Assembly: GCA_964384255.1 (NCBI GenBank)
Contig: CAYLKH010000002.1
Location: 14,577-78,576, forward strand
Origin: SIG469 sp964384255
GTDB taxonomy: Bacteria; Bacillota; Clostridia; Oscillospirales; Oscillospiraceae
Reading direction: 5' to 3'
Length of the DNA: 64,000 nt
Shown here: piece after piece, positions 16,041 to 25,185 of the stretch
Numbering within the stretch: the stretch's first letter is position 1
Layout: the number at the start of each line of letters is the position of its first letter
Position numbers and translations under genes: made by a program
The notes under the pieces: model-generated
The model's database searches: none
What the model was told of the DNA's origin: nothing
The model's input: the letters and a program-made list of their open reading frames with translations, nothing else

Positions 16041-16919
16041 TTGATTATTAGTATGACCGGCTACGGCAGAGCCGCCGCCAAATTGTCCGGAAGAGAGATT
16101 ACCGTCGAGATAAAATCAGTCAACAACAGATATCTCGATTGCGGTGTCAAGCTTCCAAGATTGTTTTCCTTTGCCGAAGAGGCTGTTAAGGCCAAAATCC
16201 AGTCTCAGGTTAACCGTGGAAAGGTGGATGTTTATATCACCATCGCCGTTGACGACGGCTCTGACGTTAAAATATCCCTCAACACCCCCGTGTTTGAAGG
16301 CTATCTCGACGTTATGCGTCAGATGGTGGGGCAGTATGGGATAAAAGACGACATTTCGGCATCTACCATGGCAAGCCTCAGCGATGTTTTTGTTGTCGAA
16401 AAGCAGGAGGCCGACGCTGATGAGGTCACGGCAGACATCATCTCTGTGGTCCAGTCAGCTCTGGACGCATTTAACGATATGCGCGCCAGAGAGGGCGCAG
16501 CGCTGAAGGCCGACATCCAGTCGAGAGCAAAAACCATCGAATCCATCGTTTCCCAGATAGAAACCAAATCTCCTGAGACTGTGGCGGCATATCGGGCAAG
16601 GTTGGAGCAAAAGCTTAAAGAAGTGCTTGAAAACCGAAGCATTGACGAAAGCAGAATAATCACCGAAGCTGCACTTTTTGCTGACAAAATAGCTGTCGAC
16701 GAAGAAACTGTCCGACTCAGAAGCCACCTGTCTCAGCTGGAAACAATGCTGGAAACCGGCAGCCCTATTGGCCGCAAGCTTGATTTCCTGATGCAGGAGC
16801 TTAACCGCGAAGCCAACACCATCAGCTCCAAATGCTCTGACGCAGCTGTTGCGATGCTGGCAGTTGACCTTAAAGCAGAGCTGGAAAAAATCAGAGAACA
16901 GATCCAGAACATCGAATAA
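16041..16919 (+). CDS. YicC family endoribonuclease
   Basis: A 292-residue protein of the YicC/YloC family, which in E. coli and Bacillus has endoribonuclease activity. The N-terminal MTGYGRA and the SVNNRYLD block and the C-terminal LDFLMQELNREANTISSK block are family hallmarks. The TTG at 16041 gives the MI-S-MTGYG beginning usual in the family, so I prefer it to the ATG at 16053. It heads the yicC-remA-gmk-rpoZ order seen widely in Firmicutes. Confidence 0.92.
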   Translation: MIISMTGYGRAAAKLSGREITVEIKSVNNRYLDCGVKLPRLFSFAEEAVKAKIQSQVNRGKVDVYITIAVDDGSDVKISLNTPVFEGYLDVMRQMVGQYGIKDDISASTMASLSDVFVVEKQEADADEVTADIISVVQSALDAFNDMRAREGAALKADIQSRAKTIESIVSQIETKSPETVAAYRARLEQKLKEVLENRSIDESRIITEAALFADKIAVDEETVRLRSHLSQLETMLETGSPIGRKLDFLMQELNREANTISSKCSDAAVAMLAVDLKAELEKIREQIQNIE

Positions 16920-16931
16920 GGAGTGTGCGGA

Positions 16932-17180
16932 ATGAGATTTATCAACATCGGCTTTGGCAACATGGTTTCGGCGGGACGCATTCTTTCCATCGTCAGCCCT
17001 GAATCCGCACCTATCAAAAGAATGATCCAGGAAGCCCGGGACAGGGGTATGCTGGTTGACGCGACCTATGGCCGCCGCACCAGAGCCGTTATCCTGATGG
17101 ATACTGACCACGTTATCCTGTCGCCGGTCTCGCCGGAGACGGTCGCCAGCAGACTCAGCGAGGAGGGTGATGAACAGTGA
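16932..17180 (+). CDS. remA: RemA/DUF370 family regulator
   Basis: An 82-residue DNA-binding protein almost colinear with Bacillus RemA (FINIGFGN, IVSPESAPIKRM, DATYGRRTRAVILMD). RemA activates matrix and osmoprotection genes in Bacillus by ring-like DNA wrapping. The ATG at 16932 is preferred to the GTG at 16923 because AAGGAG at 16918-16923 is well spaced for it and the product then begins as the family does. It overlaps gmk by four bases. Confidence 0.9.
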   Translation: MRFINIGFGNMVSAGRILSIVSPESAPIKRMIQEARDRGMLVDATYGRRTRAVILMDTDHVILSPVSPETVASRLSEEGDEQ

Positions 17181-17725
17181 AGGGACGTTTAGTTGTTATT
17201 TCCGGCCCCTCCGGCGTAGGCAAGGGGACTGTTGCATCGGCTCTCGAAGCAGCTGACCCCAATATCCAGATATCCGTTTCGGCCACTACCCGCAAACCCC
17301 GCCATGGAGATGTCCACGGAGTCAACTATTATTTCCTGTCCAAGGAAGAGTTTGATAAAATGGTTGAAGCCGGAGAGTTTTTAGAATACGCCGAATATGT
17401 CAACAATTGCTACGGAACCCCCGAAAAGCCTGTTCTGGAAAAACTGGATAAGGGCATAAGCGTTATCCTCGAGATAGATGTCAAGGGTGCGTTCCAGGTC
17501 AGAAAAAAATATCCCGAAGCGCTGTTGATTTTCCTGACTGCCCCGTTGGAAACTCTTGTAAAAAGGATCGAGGGCCGGGAAAAGATGGACCAGTCCGAGC
17601 TTGAAAAGCGACTGGCGACCGCCAGCTGGGAGTATCTCCAGGCTGACAAATTCGATTATGTTATCGAGAACAACGACCTTAACGAAACAGTTAACAGTGT
17701 CAGAAATATTTTGAATGTATTGTAA
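17177..17725 (+). CDS. gmk: Guanylate kinase
   Basis: A 182-residue enzyme phosphorylating GMP to GDP. The P-loop GPSGVGKGT is at 9-17, and the GMP-binding region has SATTRKPRHGDVHGVNYYF. The GTG start overlaps the remA stop (GTGA). Length is typical. Regulated with remA and rpoZ by common transcription. Confidence 0.95.
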   Translation: MKGRLVVISGPSGVGKGTVASALEAADPNIQISVSATTRKPRHGDVHGVNYYFLSKEEFDKMVEAGEFLEYAEYVNNCYGTPEKPVLEKLDKGISVILEIDVKGAFQVRKKYPEALLIFLTAPLETLVKRIEGREKMDQSELEKRLATASWEYLQADKFDYVIENNDLNETVNSVRNILNVL

Positions 17726-17742
17726 GGAAGGATTGATTGATT

Positions 17743-18069
17743 ATGATGCTTTATCCCCCTATGAGTGATCTTCTTGAAAACGTCAACAGCCGTTATCTTC
17801 TGGTAAACGTTATTTCCCGCAGAGCCCGTCAGGTTTCTATCGAAGCCGAAAAGCTGGGAGAACCCCTTTCTGAAAAACCTGTCAGCATCGCAATTGGCGA
17901 AATAGCCGACGGAAGACTTACAGCCTCTTTAAAAACCGAAGAAGATTATCTTATGGAGCAGCAGTACCGGCAGGCCGCTCAGGAAGAAGCTGCTGACGAA
18001 CCTTACGACGAACCTCAGGAAGAACCCGATCAGGATCTTATCCAGGTTCCCGACGAGGAGATGGAATAA
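17743..18069 (+). CDS. rpoZ: RNA polymerase omega subunit with acidic C-terminal extension
   Basis: A 108-residue omega subunit. The conserved N-terminal part (NSRYLLVNVISRRARQV, then SIAIGEIADG) is complete by about residue 70. A further 40 residues rich in Glu, Asp, Gln and Pro follow, beyond the roughly 65-70 residues of many Firmicute omegas. The ATG at 17743 lies 11 bases after AAGGAAGG; the in-frame TTG at 17737 is also possible. The gene sits between gmk and priA as in many Clostridia, although coaBC, often found here, is missing. Confidence 0.88.
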   Translation: MMLYPPMSDLLENVNSRYLLVNVISRRARQVSIEAEKLGEPLSEKPVSIAIGEIADGRLTASLKTEEDYLMEQQYRQAAQEEAADEPYDEPQEEPDQDLIQVPDEEME

Positions 18070-18070
18070 A

Positions 18071-20530
18071 ATGCCGCTGGTGGCGCGGGTAGCCGTTTCC
18101 TCTGCGACCTATGCCATTGATAAACCCTATGAATATATCGTTCCCCAGGAGCTGAGCGGAAGCGCGGTGCCTGGATGCCGGGCGCTGGTACCCTTCGGAA
18201 AAGGCAACAAAACGGCTGAAGCCATGATACTTTCGGTTTTTGACACCGATGTATCCAGAGAACTCAAAAGCCTCGACAGGGTGCTTGACAGCTCTCCTGT
18301 GATGGATGCTTCCGGCCTCAGGCTCGCCCTGTGGCTAAGGCAAAGATGCTTCTGCACCCTCTTTGACGTGATCAGGGCGATGCTCCCGGCCGGCCTTATG
18401 TATAAAACCAAAGACAGCATTTACATAGCCGCCGGGGTCGACAGGGAAACGGCATATTTGGCCGCAGGAAAGAGCAGGAAGCAAAGCTCCGTCCTTGACG
18501 TTCTGTTTGCCAACGGCGGCGAGTGTGCGTCCGATGTGCTTTTGTCAGCATTTGAGGGAAAGTTTCCCTCTGACGCGGTGAGGGAGCTTTCTAAAAAAGG
18601 TATGATCGTTACCGAAACCAGCGCTCACCGTGTAGCTGCTGACAAAACCTCCAGTATCGTCAACCTGGATATTTCTCCCGAAGAAGCGATGCTTTACGCC
18701 AATTCAAAGTCAAGATCCGCACCGATGCAGGCTTCGGTTTTGCGCACTCTTGCAGCTGTGGGCGAGTCCTCGGTCAAGGAACTGTGCTACTTCACCGGCG
18801 CGTCTACGGCCACGGTAAACAGCCTTGTAAAAAAAGGCTTTCTTGCTGTCCGTCAGGTCGAGGTTTTCCGCAGACCCGAGATATCCCCTTCGGATATTCT
18901 GGATCGCCCGGTGCTGAGCGCTGAGCAGCAGGAGGCTTACGACGGCCTGAAAGGGCTTTTGTATTCGGGAAAACCCAATGTAGCTCTGTTGTATGGAGTT
19001 ACCGGCAGCGGAAAAACTCAGGTTTATATCAGCCTGATATACGACGCTTTGAGCAAAAACAAAACCGCTCTGGTGCTTGTTCCCGAGATAGCTTTGACAC
19101 CTCAGCTGATGAAGCTTTTTGCGGCTCACTTTGGAGATTCCGTAGCCATTGTCCACAGCTCTCTGCGAGCCAGCGAAAGGTATGACGAATGGAAGCGTAT
19201 AAAGGCCGGTGCGGCCAGGGTCGTGGTAGGGACCAGATCGGCCGTATTCTCGCCCCTGAACAATCTGGGCGTAATAATAATCGACGAGGAACACGAACAA
19301 ACCTACAAATCCGAAGCTTCTCCCAGATACCATGCAAGAGACGTGGCAAAATTCAGATGCGTCAACGAAAGCGCCCTGCTTGTGCTTGGGTCAGCAACCC
19401 CGTCCGTTGAATCCATGTACAGCGCCGTCAGGGGAAGCTACAGCCTGTTCAGGCTGCGCAGCCGATATAATCTGCGTCAAATGCCAAGGGTTTTGATCGC
19501 CGACTCCAAAAAAGAGCTTTCCTGCGGAAACTTTGGTTCTGTCGGTTCAGTTTTGGCAAGCGAGATCAGCAAAAACCTTGATCGGGGCGAACAGACCATT
19601 TTGTTCCTCAATCGGCGTGGAACCAGCAGAATGGTGTTTTGCGCCAAATGCGGGTATGTTCCCCAGTGCGACCGGTGCAGCGTTAAAATGACATATCATC
19701 AGGCTAATGGCAGACTGATGTGCCACTATTGCGGCAGATCGGTCCCCATACCTGCCAACTGTCCCCAGTGCGGCGGAGCGTTCCAGCTTGCCGGGTTTGG
19801 CACCCAGCATCTTGAGGAAGAGCTGGAAGATATTTTCCCCGGAGTGCGGACGATCAGGATGGATGCGGACACAGTTTCGTCTACCAACAGCCACGAACAG
19901 ATACTGAGCAGATTTGAGCAGGAGCAGATACCCATACTTATCGGCACCCAAATGGTGACTAAGGGCCTGGATTTTGAAAACGTTACCCTTGTTGGCGTGA
20001 TCGATGCTGATGTTGCCCTCAATTCTTTTGGATTTCGCTCAAGCGAGCGGACCTTTGCCCAGATAACTCAGGTGGTTGGCAGGGCAGGGAGAGGCAATAA
20101 AGAGGGCAGAGCCGTGATTCAGACCATGACTCCCCAGAATTCGGTACTCAGCCTTGCGTCAGCTCAGGATTACGACGGCTTTTTTGAAGAAGAGATTCAA
20201 AATCGAGAGCTGCTTAATGCGCCGCCTTTTGCCGACCACATTGTGCTGACCTTCGCCGGAATGAACGAAAACGCTGTTGAAAATTCTGCAATGCTTGCCA
20301 GGAACGTCCTTGCCAACGCCCTGAGGACCGACAACATCCCCTGCGAGGTCATTGGCCCGGCACCGGCCCAGATCGCCAGAATCAACAACAGATTCCGCTA
20401 CAGGCTGACCATTGTGGGAAAAAGCGACAAGCGGGTCAGGAATATCGTTGAGCAGCTTCTGGTCCAGCACTCAAAAAATAAAATCAACAAAGGCGTTGCA
20501 GTATTTGCCGATATAAACCCTTATGAATAA
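18071..20530 (+). CDS. priA: Primosomal protein N' (helicase PriA)
   Basis: An 819-residue superfamily 2 helicase that reloads the replisome at stalled forks. The Walker A motif GVTGSGKT is near 311-318 and DEEH is near 404. The zinc-binding insert has four cysteine pairs beginning at about residue 524 (CAKC, CDRC, CHYC, CPQC). The N-terminal 3'-binding domain starts at residue 1. The ATG follows the rpoZ stop after one base. Length is within the normal range of 730-830. Confidence 0.95.
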   Translation: MPLVARVAVSSATYAIDKPYEYIVPQELSGSAVPGCRALVPFGKGNKTAEAMILSVFDTDVSRELKSLDRVLDSSPVMDASGLRLALWLRQRCFCTLFDVIRAMLPAGLMYKTKDSIYIAAGVDRETAYLAAGKSRKQSSVLDVLFANGGECASDVLLSAFEGKFPSDAVRELSKKGMIVTETSAHRVAADKTSSIVNLDISPEEAMLYANSKSRSAPMQASVLRTLAAVGESSVKELCYFTGASTATVNSLVKKGFLAVRQVEVFRRPEISPSDILDRPVLSAEQQEAYDGLKGLLYSGKPNVALLYGVTGSGKTQVYISLIYDALSKNKTALVLVPEIALTPQLMKLFAAHFGDSVAIVHSSLRASERYDEWKRIKAGAARVVVGTRSAVFSPLNNLGVIIIDEEHEQTYKSEASPRYHARDVAKFRCVNESALLVLGSATPSVESMYSAVRGSYSLFRLRSRYNLRQMPRVLIADSKKELSCGNFGSVGSVLASEISKNLDRGEQTILFLNRRGTSRMVFCAKCGYVPQCDRCSVKMTYHQANGRLMCHYCGRSVPIPANCPQCGGAFQLAGFGTQHLEEELEDIFPGVRTIRMDADTVSSTNSHEQILSRFEQEQIPILIGTQMVTKGLDFENVTLVGVIDADVALNSFGFRSSERTFAQITQVVGRAGRGNKEGRAVIQTMTPQNSVLSLASAQDYDGFFEEEIQNRELLNAPPFADHIVLTFAGMNENAVENSAMLARNVLANALRTDNIPCEVIGPAPAQIARINNRFRYRLTIVGKSDKRVRNIVEQLLVQHSKNKINKGVAVFADINPYE

Positions 20531-20549
20531 CTGGAAAGGTTTGATATAA

Positions 20550-21110
20550 ATGGCTCTTAGAAACATTCTTAAAGAGGGCGACGAAAGCCTTCTTAAAAAA
20601 TCCCGTCCTATCACCCAGTTCAACGACAGACTTTTTGAACTGCTGGACGATATGAAAGAAACCATGATGGCTTCCAACGGTGTTGGCCTTGCGGCTCCCC
20701 AGGTGGGCGTACTTCGCAGAGTGGTTGTTGTGCTTGATGTTGATACAGAAGAGATCTTTGAACTTATCAACCCCGAGATTATTCTGGCCGAGGGCGAGCA
20801 GGACGGCCCTGAGGGCTGCCTGAGTCTGCCTGATACCTGGGGCCTTGTTAAGCGCCCTGACCATGTTATAGTCAAAGCTCAGGACAGAAACGGTGACGAA
20901 TTCACTGTTGAAGGCTATGACCTTCTTGCCCGTGCATTCTGCCACGAATGTGACCATCTGGAGGGCGTGTTGTTCCGTCAGCACGCATATCAGTTCCTTA
21001 CTCAGCAGGAGCTGGACGAATATTATGCCCAGCAGGACAGGGAGTATGACGAAGAAGTGATGGATGGGTACATGGAAGATGATCTCACCGAGGACGGAGA
21101 TCTGCAATGA
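20550..21110 (+). CDS. def: Peptide deformylase
   Basis: A 186-residue metalloenzyme removing the formyl group from nascent proteins. Motif 1 is GVGLAAPQ (44-51), motif 2 EGCLS (88-92, C90 as metal ligand) and motif 3 HECDH (132-136). The sequence has an acidic tail of about 35 residues beyond the last motif. It overlaps fmt by four bases (ATGA), pairing the deformylase with the formyltransferase. Confidence 0.95.
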   Translation: MALRNILKEGDESLLKKSRPITQFNDRLFELLDDMKETMMASNGVGLAAPQVGVLRRVVVVLDVDTEEIFELINPEIILAEGEQDGPEGCLSLPDTWGLVKRPDHVIVKAQDRNGDEFTVEGYDLLARAFCHECDHLEGVLFRQHAYQFLTQQELDEYYAQQDREYDEEVMDGYMEDDLTEDGDLQ

Positions 21111-22036
21111 GAATAGTATTCATGGGTACTCCCGATTTTGCGGAAGTATGTCTGAGCCGTCTTTATGATGACGGTCACGAAATTGTAGCGGTTTATTCCA
21201 AACCGGATATGCCCAAAAATCGGGGCATGAAGCTCCAGATGACTCCGGTAAAGGAGTTTGCTCTGTCCAAAGGGATCCAGGTCATCCAGCCCGTTTCCCT
21301 TAAGGACGAATCGGTCCAGGCTCAGCTTAAGGGCTTTGAACCGGAGCTTATTGTTGTTGTGGCTTATGGAAAGCTGCTGCCAAAGGCTGTGCTTGATATC
21401 CCTCGCTATGGCTGCGTAAATGTTCATGCTTCGCTGCTGCCGGAATACCGTGGTTCTGCGCCGATTCAATGGTCGGTCATCAATGGCAACAAAATCACCG
21501 GCGTCACGACCATGATGATGGCTGAGGGCATGGATACCGGCGACATCATCGATACCATATCCACCGAGATCGGTGAAAACGAAACTTCCCAGGAGCTGTG
21601 GGACAGAATGGCCCTGCTGGGCGCTGAGCTGATTTCAAAAACTGTCAGAGATTTTGAAAACGGCAGCATCACCCTGACCCCTCAGGATGATTCCATGGCC
21701 ACTCATGCCCCAATGCTTACCAAAGAGCTTTCTCCGATCGACTGGAACAGATCTGCCCGGCAGATCCACGATCAGGTAAGGGGACTCATACCCTGGCCTG
21801 TGGCTACTGCTGTTTTTGGCAATAAGAGGTTCCGTATATTTGAAACCCGGGTCCTTGACAAATCATCCCGCCACCCTGCCGGGAGCATTATTTCCGCCGG
21901 AAAAGACGGCCTTGAGATAGTCTGCGGTGATGGTCAGCTGATCCTGGTCAGAACTATCCAGGCTGACGGGGGAAAACGTATGGCCGCCGCCGATTATCTG
22001 CGGGGCCACCCAAACGATTTTTCAATAACAGACTAA
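21107..22036 (+). CDS. fmt: Methionyl-tRNA formyltransferase
   Basis: A 309-residue enzyme formylating initiator Met-tRNA with 10-formyl-THF. The N-terminal MGTPDFAE, the catalytic VNVHASLLPEYRGSAPIQW region with the essential Asn/His, and the C-terminal tRNA-binding domain are all present. The start overlaps def. A zinc metallopeptidase gene often found next in Clostridia is absent; rsmB follows after 12 bases. Confidence 0.95.
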   Translation: MRIVFMGTPDFAEVCLSRLYDDGHEIVAVYSKPDMPKNRGMKLQMTPVKEFALSKGIQVIQPVSLKDESVQAQLKGFEPELIVVVAYGKLLPKAVLDIPRYGCVNVHASLLPEYRGSAPIQWSVINGNKITGVTTMMMAEGMDTGDIIDTISTEIGENETSQELWDRMALLGAELISKTVRDFENGSITLTPQDDSMATHAPMLTKELSPIDWNRSARQIHDQVRGLIPWPVATAVFGNKRFRIFETRVLDKSSRHPAGSIISAGKDGLEIVCGDGQLILVRTIQADGGKRMAAADYLRGHPNDFSITD

Positions 22037-22048
22037 CAGGAGACAAAA

Positions 22049-23368
22049 ATGCCAAATCCTCGGGAAACTGCCCTTAGCGCCCTGGTGGCCATGCGTCGCA
22101 GCGGCGCGTGGTCTGACGGCGTACTTAAGGACCTTATTAAAAGAGACGGGCTTGACCCCCGTGACGCTGCTCTCGCCACCAGAATCTGTGGCGGAGTGCT
22201 GCAAAACCTTTTGCTTTGCGATCATTATATATCTGCTTTTTGCAGCACAAGAATAGACAAATTGCAGCCCATAATCAGAGACATCCTGAGGATAGGGGTT
22301 TATCAAATCGTTTTTTTAGACCGTGTACCCCAAAGCGCCGCAGTTAACGAGGCTGTTTCATCGGCGAAAAAGCACGCAAATCCCCGGGCGGCAGGCATGG
22401 TAAACGGTGTTCTCAGATCCCTTTGCCGTAATCTTGGCAGCCTGCCCGAGCCTGATGCTGAGCATTATCTTTCTGTCAAATACAGTCATCCCCAGTGGCT
22501 TTGCGATGCCCTGTCCCAAAGTGTGGGCGCTGACCATCTGGAGCCGCTGCTGGCTGCCAACAATACTTCCCCTATGACCGTTGCCCAAATCAATACTACA
22601 AAATTCACTGCCGCCGAAGCAAAGGAGCTGCTTTCGGCCGATGGTGTTGAATATTATCCTCACAGCTGGATGGATAACTGTCTGCTGCTTAAAGATACCG
22701 GCAACATCGAGTCCCTCACCGCCTTTGAGGCTGGGGCTATAACCATTCAGGATGCCGCTGCCAAACTGGCAGTAGCCATAAGCGGAGCCAGACCCGGAGA
22801 TACGGTCATCGATGGCTGCGCCGCTCCCGGTGGGAAGTCCTTTGCGGCAGCGATACAGATGGATGACAGGGGCAGGGTCATGGCCTTTGATATCCATCAG
22901 CACAAGATAAAGCTCATTTCATCCGGAGCTGAGAGGCTTGGTCTTGGTTGTATTCAGGCAGCTCAGGGCAATGGAAAGCAGCCTGACCCTGAGCTTTTTG
23001 AAACGGCGGACGTGGTCCTGGCAGATGTACCCTGCTCGGGCTTTGGCGTTATCAGGAAAAAGCCTGAAATCAGGTTTAAAAATCAGCAGGATGCTCAAAA
23101 CATGCCGTCAGTCCAGCTGGATATCCTTAACGGCCTTTCAAAATGCGTCAAACCCGGTGGCGTGCTTGTGTATTCCACCTGCACTCTCCTTAATGAAGAA
23201 AACCGCCAGGTGGTAGAAGCCTTTTTAAAGGATAACGACTCTTTTATAACCGAAGCCTTTGATACTCCTGTGGGCAGGGCTGAAAACGGTATGCTTACCC
23301 TTTTGCCCCATCTTCACGATACTGACGGCTTTTTTATTTGTAAGCTGAGGAAGAAAAATGGAAACTAA
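22049..23368 (+). CDS. rsmB: 16S rRNA (cytosine-967 C5)-methyltransferase RsmB
   Basis: A 439-residue SAM enzyme. The N-terminal 140 residues are NusB-like (RNA binding), and the catalytic half has the SAM loop DGCAAPGGKS, motif IV ADVPCSGFGV with one of the two catalytic cysteines and motif VI STCTL with the other. GGAG lies before the ATG. It overlaps rlmN by 11 bases. Confidence 0.93.
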   Translation: MPNPRETALSALVAMRRSGAWSDGVLKDLIKRDGLDPRDAALATRICGGVLQNLLLCDHYISAFCSTRIDKLQPIIRDILRIGVYQIVFLDRVPQSAAVNEAVSSAKKHANPRAAGMVNGVLRSLCRNLGSLPEPDAEHYLSVKYSHPQWLCDALSQSVGADHLEPLLAANNTSPMTVAQINTTKFTAAEAKELLSADGVEYYPHSWMDNCLLLKDTGNIESLTAFEAGAITIQDAAAKLAVAISGARPGDTVIDGCAAPGGKSFAAAIQMDDRGRVMAFDIHQHKIKLISSGAERLGLGCIQAAQGNGKQPDPELFETADVVLADVPCSGFGVIRKKPEIRFKNQQDAQNMPSVQLDILNGLSKCVKPGGVLVYSTCTLLNEENRQVVEAFLKDNDSFITEAFDTPVGRAENGMLTLLPHLHDTDGFFICKLRKKNGN

Positions 23369-24389
23369 GACAGATATCAAATCCCTTGATCTCCAGGAGC
23401 TGAAAGCCGCATTTGCCCAGATGGGCCAGCCGGCTTACAGAGCCGGTCAGGTATATAAATGGCTCCACAGCGCCGTGACCTCCTTTGACGAAATGAGCAA
23501 CCTGCCAAAGCAGCTGCGCAGTCAGCTGGATGACACTTATTATATAAACGTTCCTGTTCCGGTCAAAAAGCAGGTATCAAAGCTGGACGGGACCATCAAA
23601 TATCTTTGGCGTCTGAGGGACGATACCTATATCGAATCTGTTGTTATGAGCTATCACCATGGCAACACCATATGCATTTCGTCTCAGGTCGGTTGCCGGA
23701 TGGGCTGCGCCTTCTGCGCATCTACCCTGAACGGCAAGGTTCGTGATCTGGCGCCATCGGAGATGCTTGACCAGGTCATGTTCGGTCAAAAGGATTCCGG
23801 GAAAAAGATTTCCAACATTGTCCTTATGGGTACCGGTGAGCCGCTGGATAATTATGACAACGTTATGAAATTTCTCGACCTGGTAAACAGCAGCCAGGGC
23901 ATGAATATCGGTATGCGCCATATTTCCCTTTCTACCTGCGGCCTGGCTGACAGGATAGATGCCCTTGCTGAGCGTGATCTTCAGCTTACGCTTTCTGTTT
24001 CTCTCCATGCCCCTGACGACCAGATAAGGAACACTATCATGCCTGTCAACAGAGGATATAACGTCAGCCGCCTTATCGGCTCCTGCCGGAGCTACTTTGA
24101 GAAAACCGGCAGACGCATTTCCTTTGAATACGCTATGATAAAAGACGTTAACGACAGCCTTGAATGCGCGGCAAAGCTGGTTTCTTTGCTTAAAGGGATG
24201 CCGACCCATGTTAATCTTATTCCGCTTAATAATGTGGACGAAAGTCCTCTTAAGCCCAGCTCCGCTGAAACGGTCAGAGCATTTCAGCAATATCTGGAAA
24301 GTAAGGGCGTAACCGCAACGGTCAGAAGGAGCCTGGGCGGCGATATTGACGCTGCCTGCGGTCAGCTGAGAAGACGATATGGCGCCTGA
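23358..24389 (+). CDS. rlmN: Dual-specificity RNA methyltransferase RlmN
   Basis: A 343-residue radical SAM enzyme that methylates C2 of adenosine 2503 in 23S rRNA and A37 of some tRNAs. The 4Fe-4S cysteines are C113-x3-C117-x2-C120 in GCRMGCAFC. The GTGEPLDNYD block and C-terminal RRSLGGDIDAACGQL, with the catalytic cysteine, are typical. It starts within rsmB's end. Confidence 0.95.
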   Translation: METKTDIKSLDLQELKAAFAQMGQPAYRAGQVYKWLHSAVTSFDEMSNLPKQLRSQLDDTYYINVPVPVKKQVSKLDGTIKYLWRLRDDTYIESVVMSYHHGNTICISSQVGCRMGCAFCASTLNGKVRDLAPSEMLDQVMFGQKDSGKKISNIVLMGTGEPLDNYDNVMKFLDLVNSSQGMNIGMRHISLSTCGLADRIDALAERDLQLTLSVSLHAPDDQIRNTIMPVNRGYNVSRLIGSCRSYFEKTGRRISFEYAMIKDVNDSLECAAKLVSLLKGMPTHVNLIPLNNVDESPLKPSSAETVRAFQQYLESKGVTATVRRSLGGDIDAACGQLRRRYGA

Positions 24390-24449
24390 TATGGACGGTT
24401 TTTACTGCTAAGAAAGGATACTTTTTCTTCAAAAGTCACGGTGATGGTT

Positions 24450-25166
24450 ATGAAAGCCTTTGGAATGTCTGATAAAGGACTGGTTCGTGCTGAGAATCAG
24501 GACGCATACAGAATCATAACTCTGTCTGATAACAGCCAGTGCTGCGTTGTTTGCGACGGCATGGGCGGCCACAACGCAGGAAATGTTGCCAGCACCTTTG
24601 CCATCGACGGATTTATTGATGCTCTGGACGCTCGACTTAAGGCGGGTGTAGACCCTCATATTGCTGTTGAGCAGGCCTGCCGCCGCGCAAACGAGATCGT
24701 TTTTGACGCAGCGGCCAGAAACCCCCTGCTTTCCGGCATGGGTACGACCCTTGTGGCGGCAGTAGTCAGCGACGATAATGTCATAATCGCCAACGTTGGT
24801 GACAGCCGCGCCTATCATATCTTTGGCGGAAACATATATCAGATCACCTGTGACCATTCCCTGGTCGCCGGATTGATCGAAAAAGGCGAGATCACGCCGG
24901 AGCAGGCAAAAACTCACCCCAGACGGAACCTTATCACCCGGGCTCTGGGAACCGAAGAAACCGTTATCTGCGACATATTTGAGATCGATCCTTACCTTGG
25001 TGGTTTCATTGTGCTGTGTTCCGACGGGCTGTCGAACCTGATTGCAGATCAGGAAATACGCCAGCTTATCAAAGGTGCCGACGAAGTCAGCTGTAAGGCG
25101 CTTATGGACCTTACCTTTGAACGGGGCGCGACGGATAATGTGACCATACTTATTATTGAACTGTGA
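24450..25166 (+). CDS. stp: PP2C-type protein phosphatase Stp/PrpC
   Basis: A Ser/Thr phosphatase of 238 residues that opposes the PASTA kinase encoded next. Metal-binding motifs are RAENQDAY, CDGMGGH, GDSRAY and SDGL, and the C-terminal RGATDNVTIL is the usual end. Three in-frame starts (GTG 24441, ATG 24444, ATG 24450) are close together without a good ribosome binding site; the last gives the usual MK-FG-SDKG beginning. prkC follows 19 bases later, so the pair is co-expressed. Confidence 0.93.
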   Translation: MKAFGMSDKGLVRAENQDAYRIITLSDNSQCCVVCDGMGGHNAGNVASTFAIDGFIDALDARLKAGVDPHIAVEQACRRANEIVFDAAARNPLLSGMGTTLVAAVVSDDNVIIANVGDSRAYHIFGGNIYQITCDHSLVAGLIEKGEITPEQAKTHPRRNLITRALGTEETVICDIFEIDPYLGGFIVLCSDGLSNLIADQEIRQLIKGADEVSCKALMDLTFERGATDNVTILIIEL

Positions 25167-25185
25167 CCCGAAAGGGGGGAATCCA

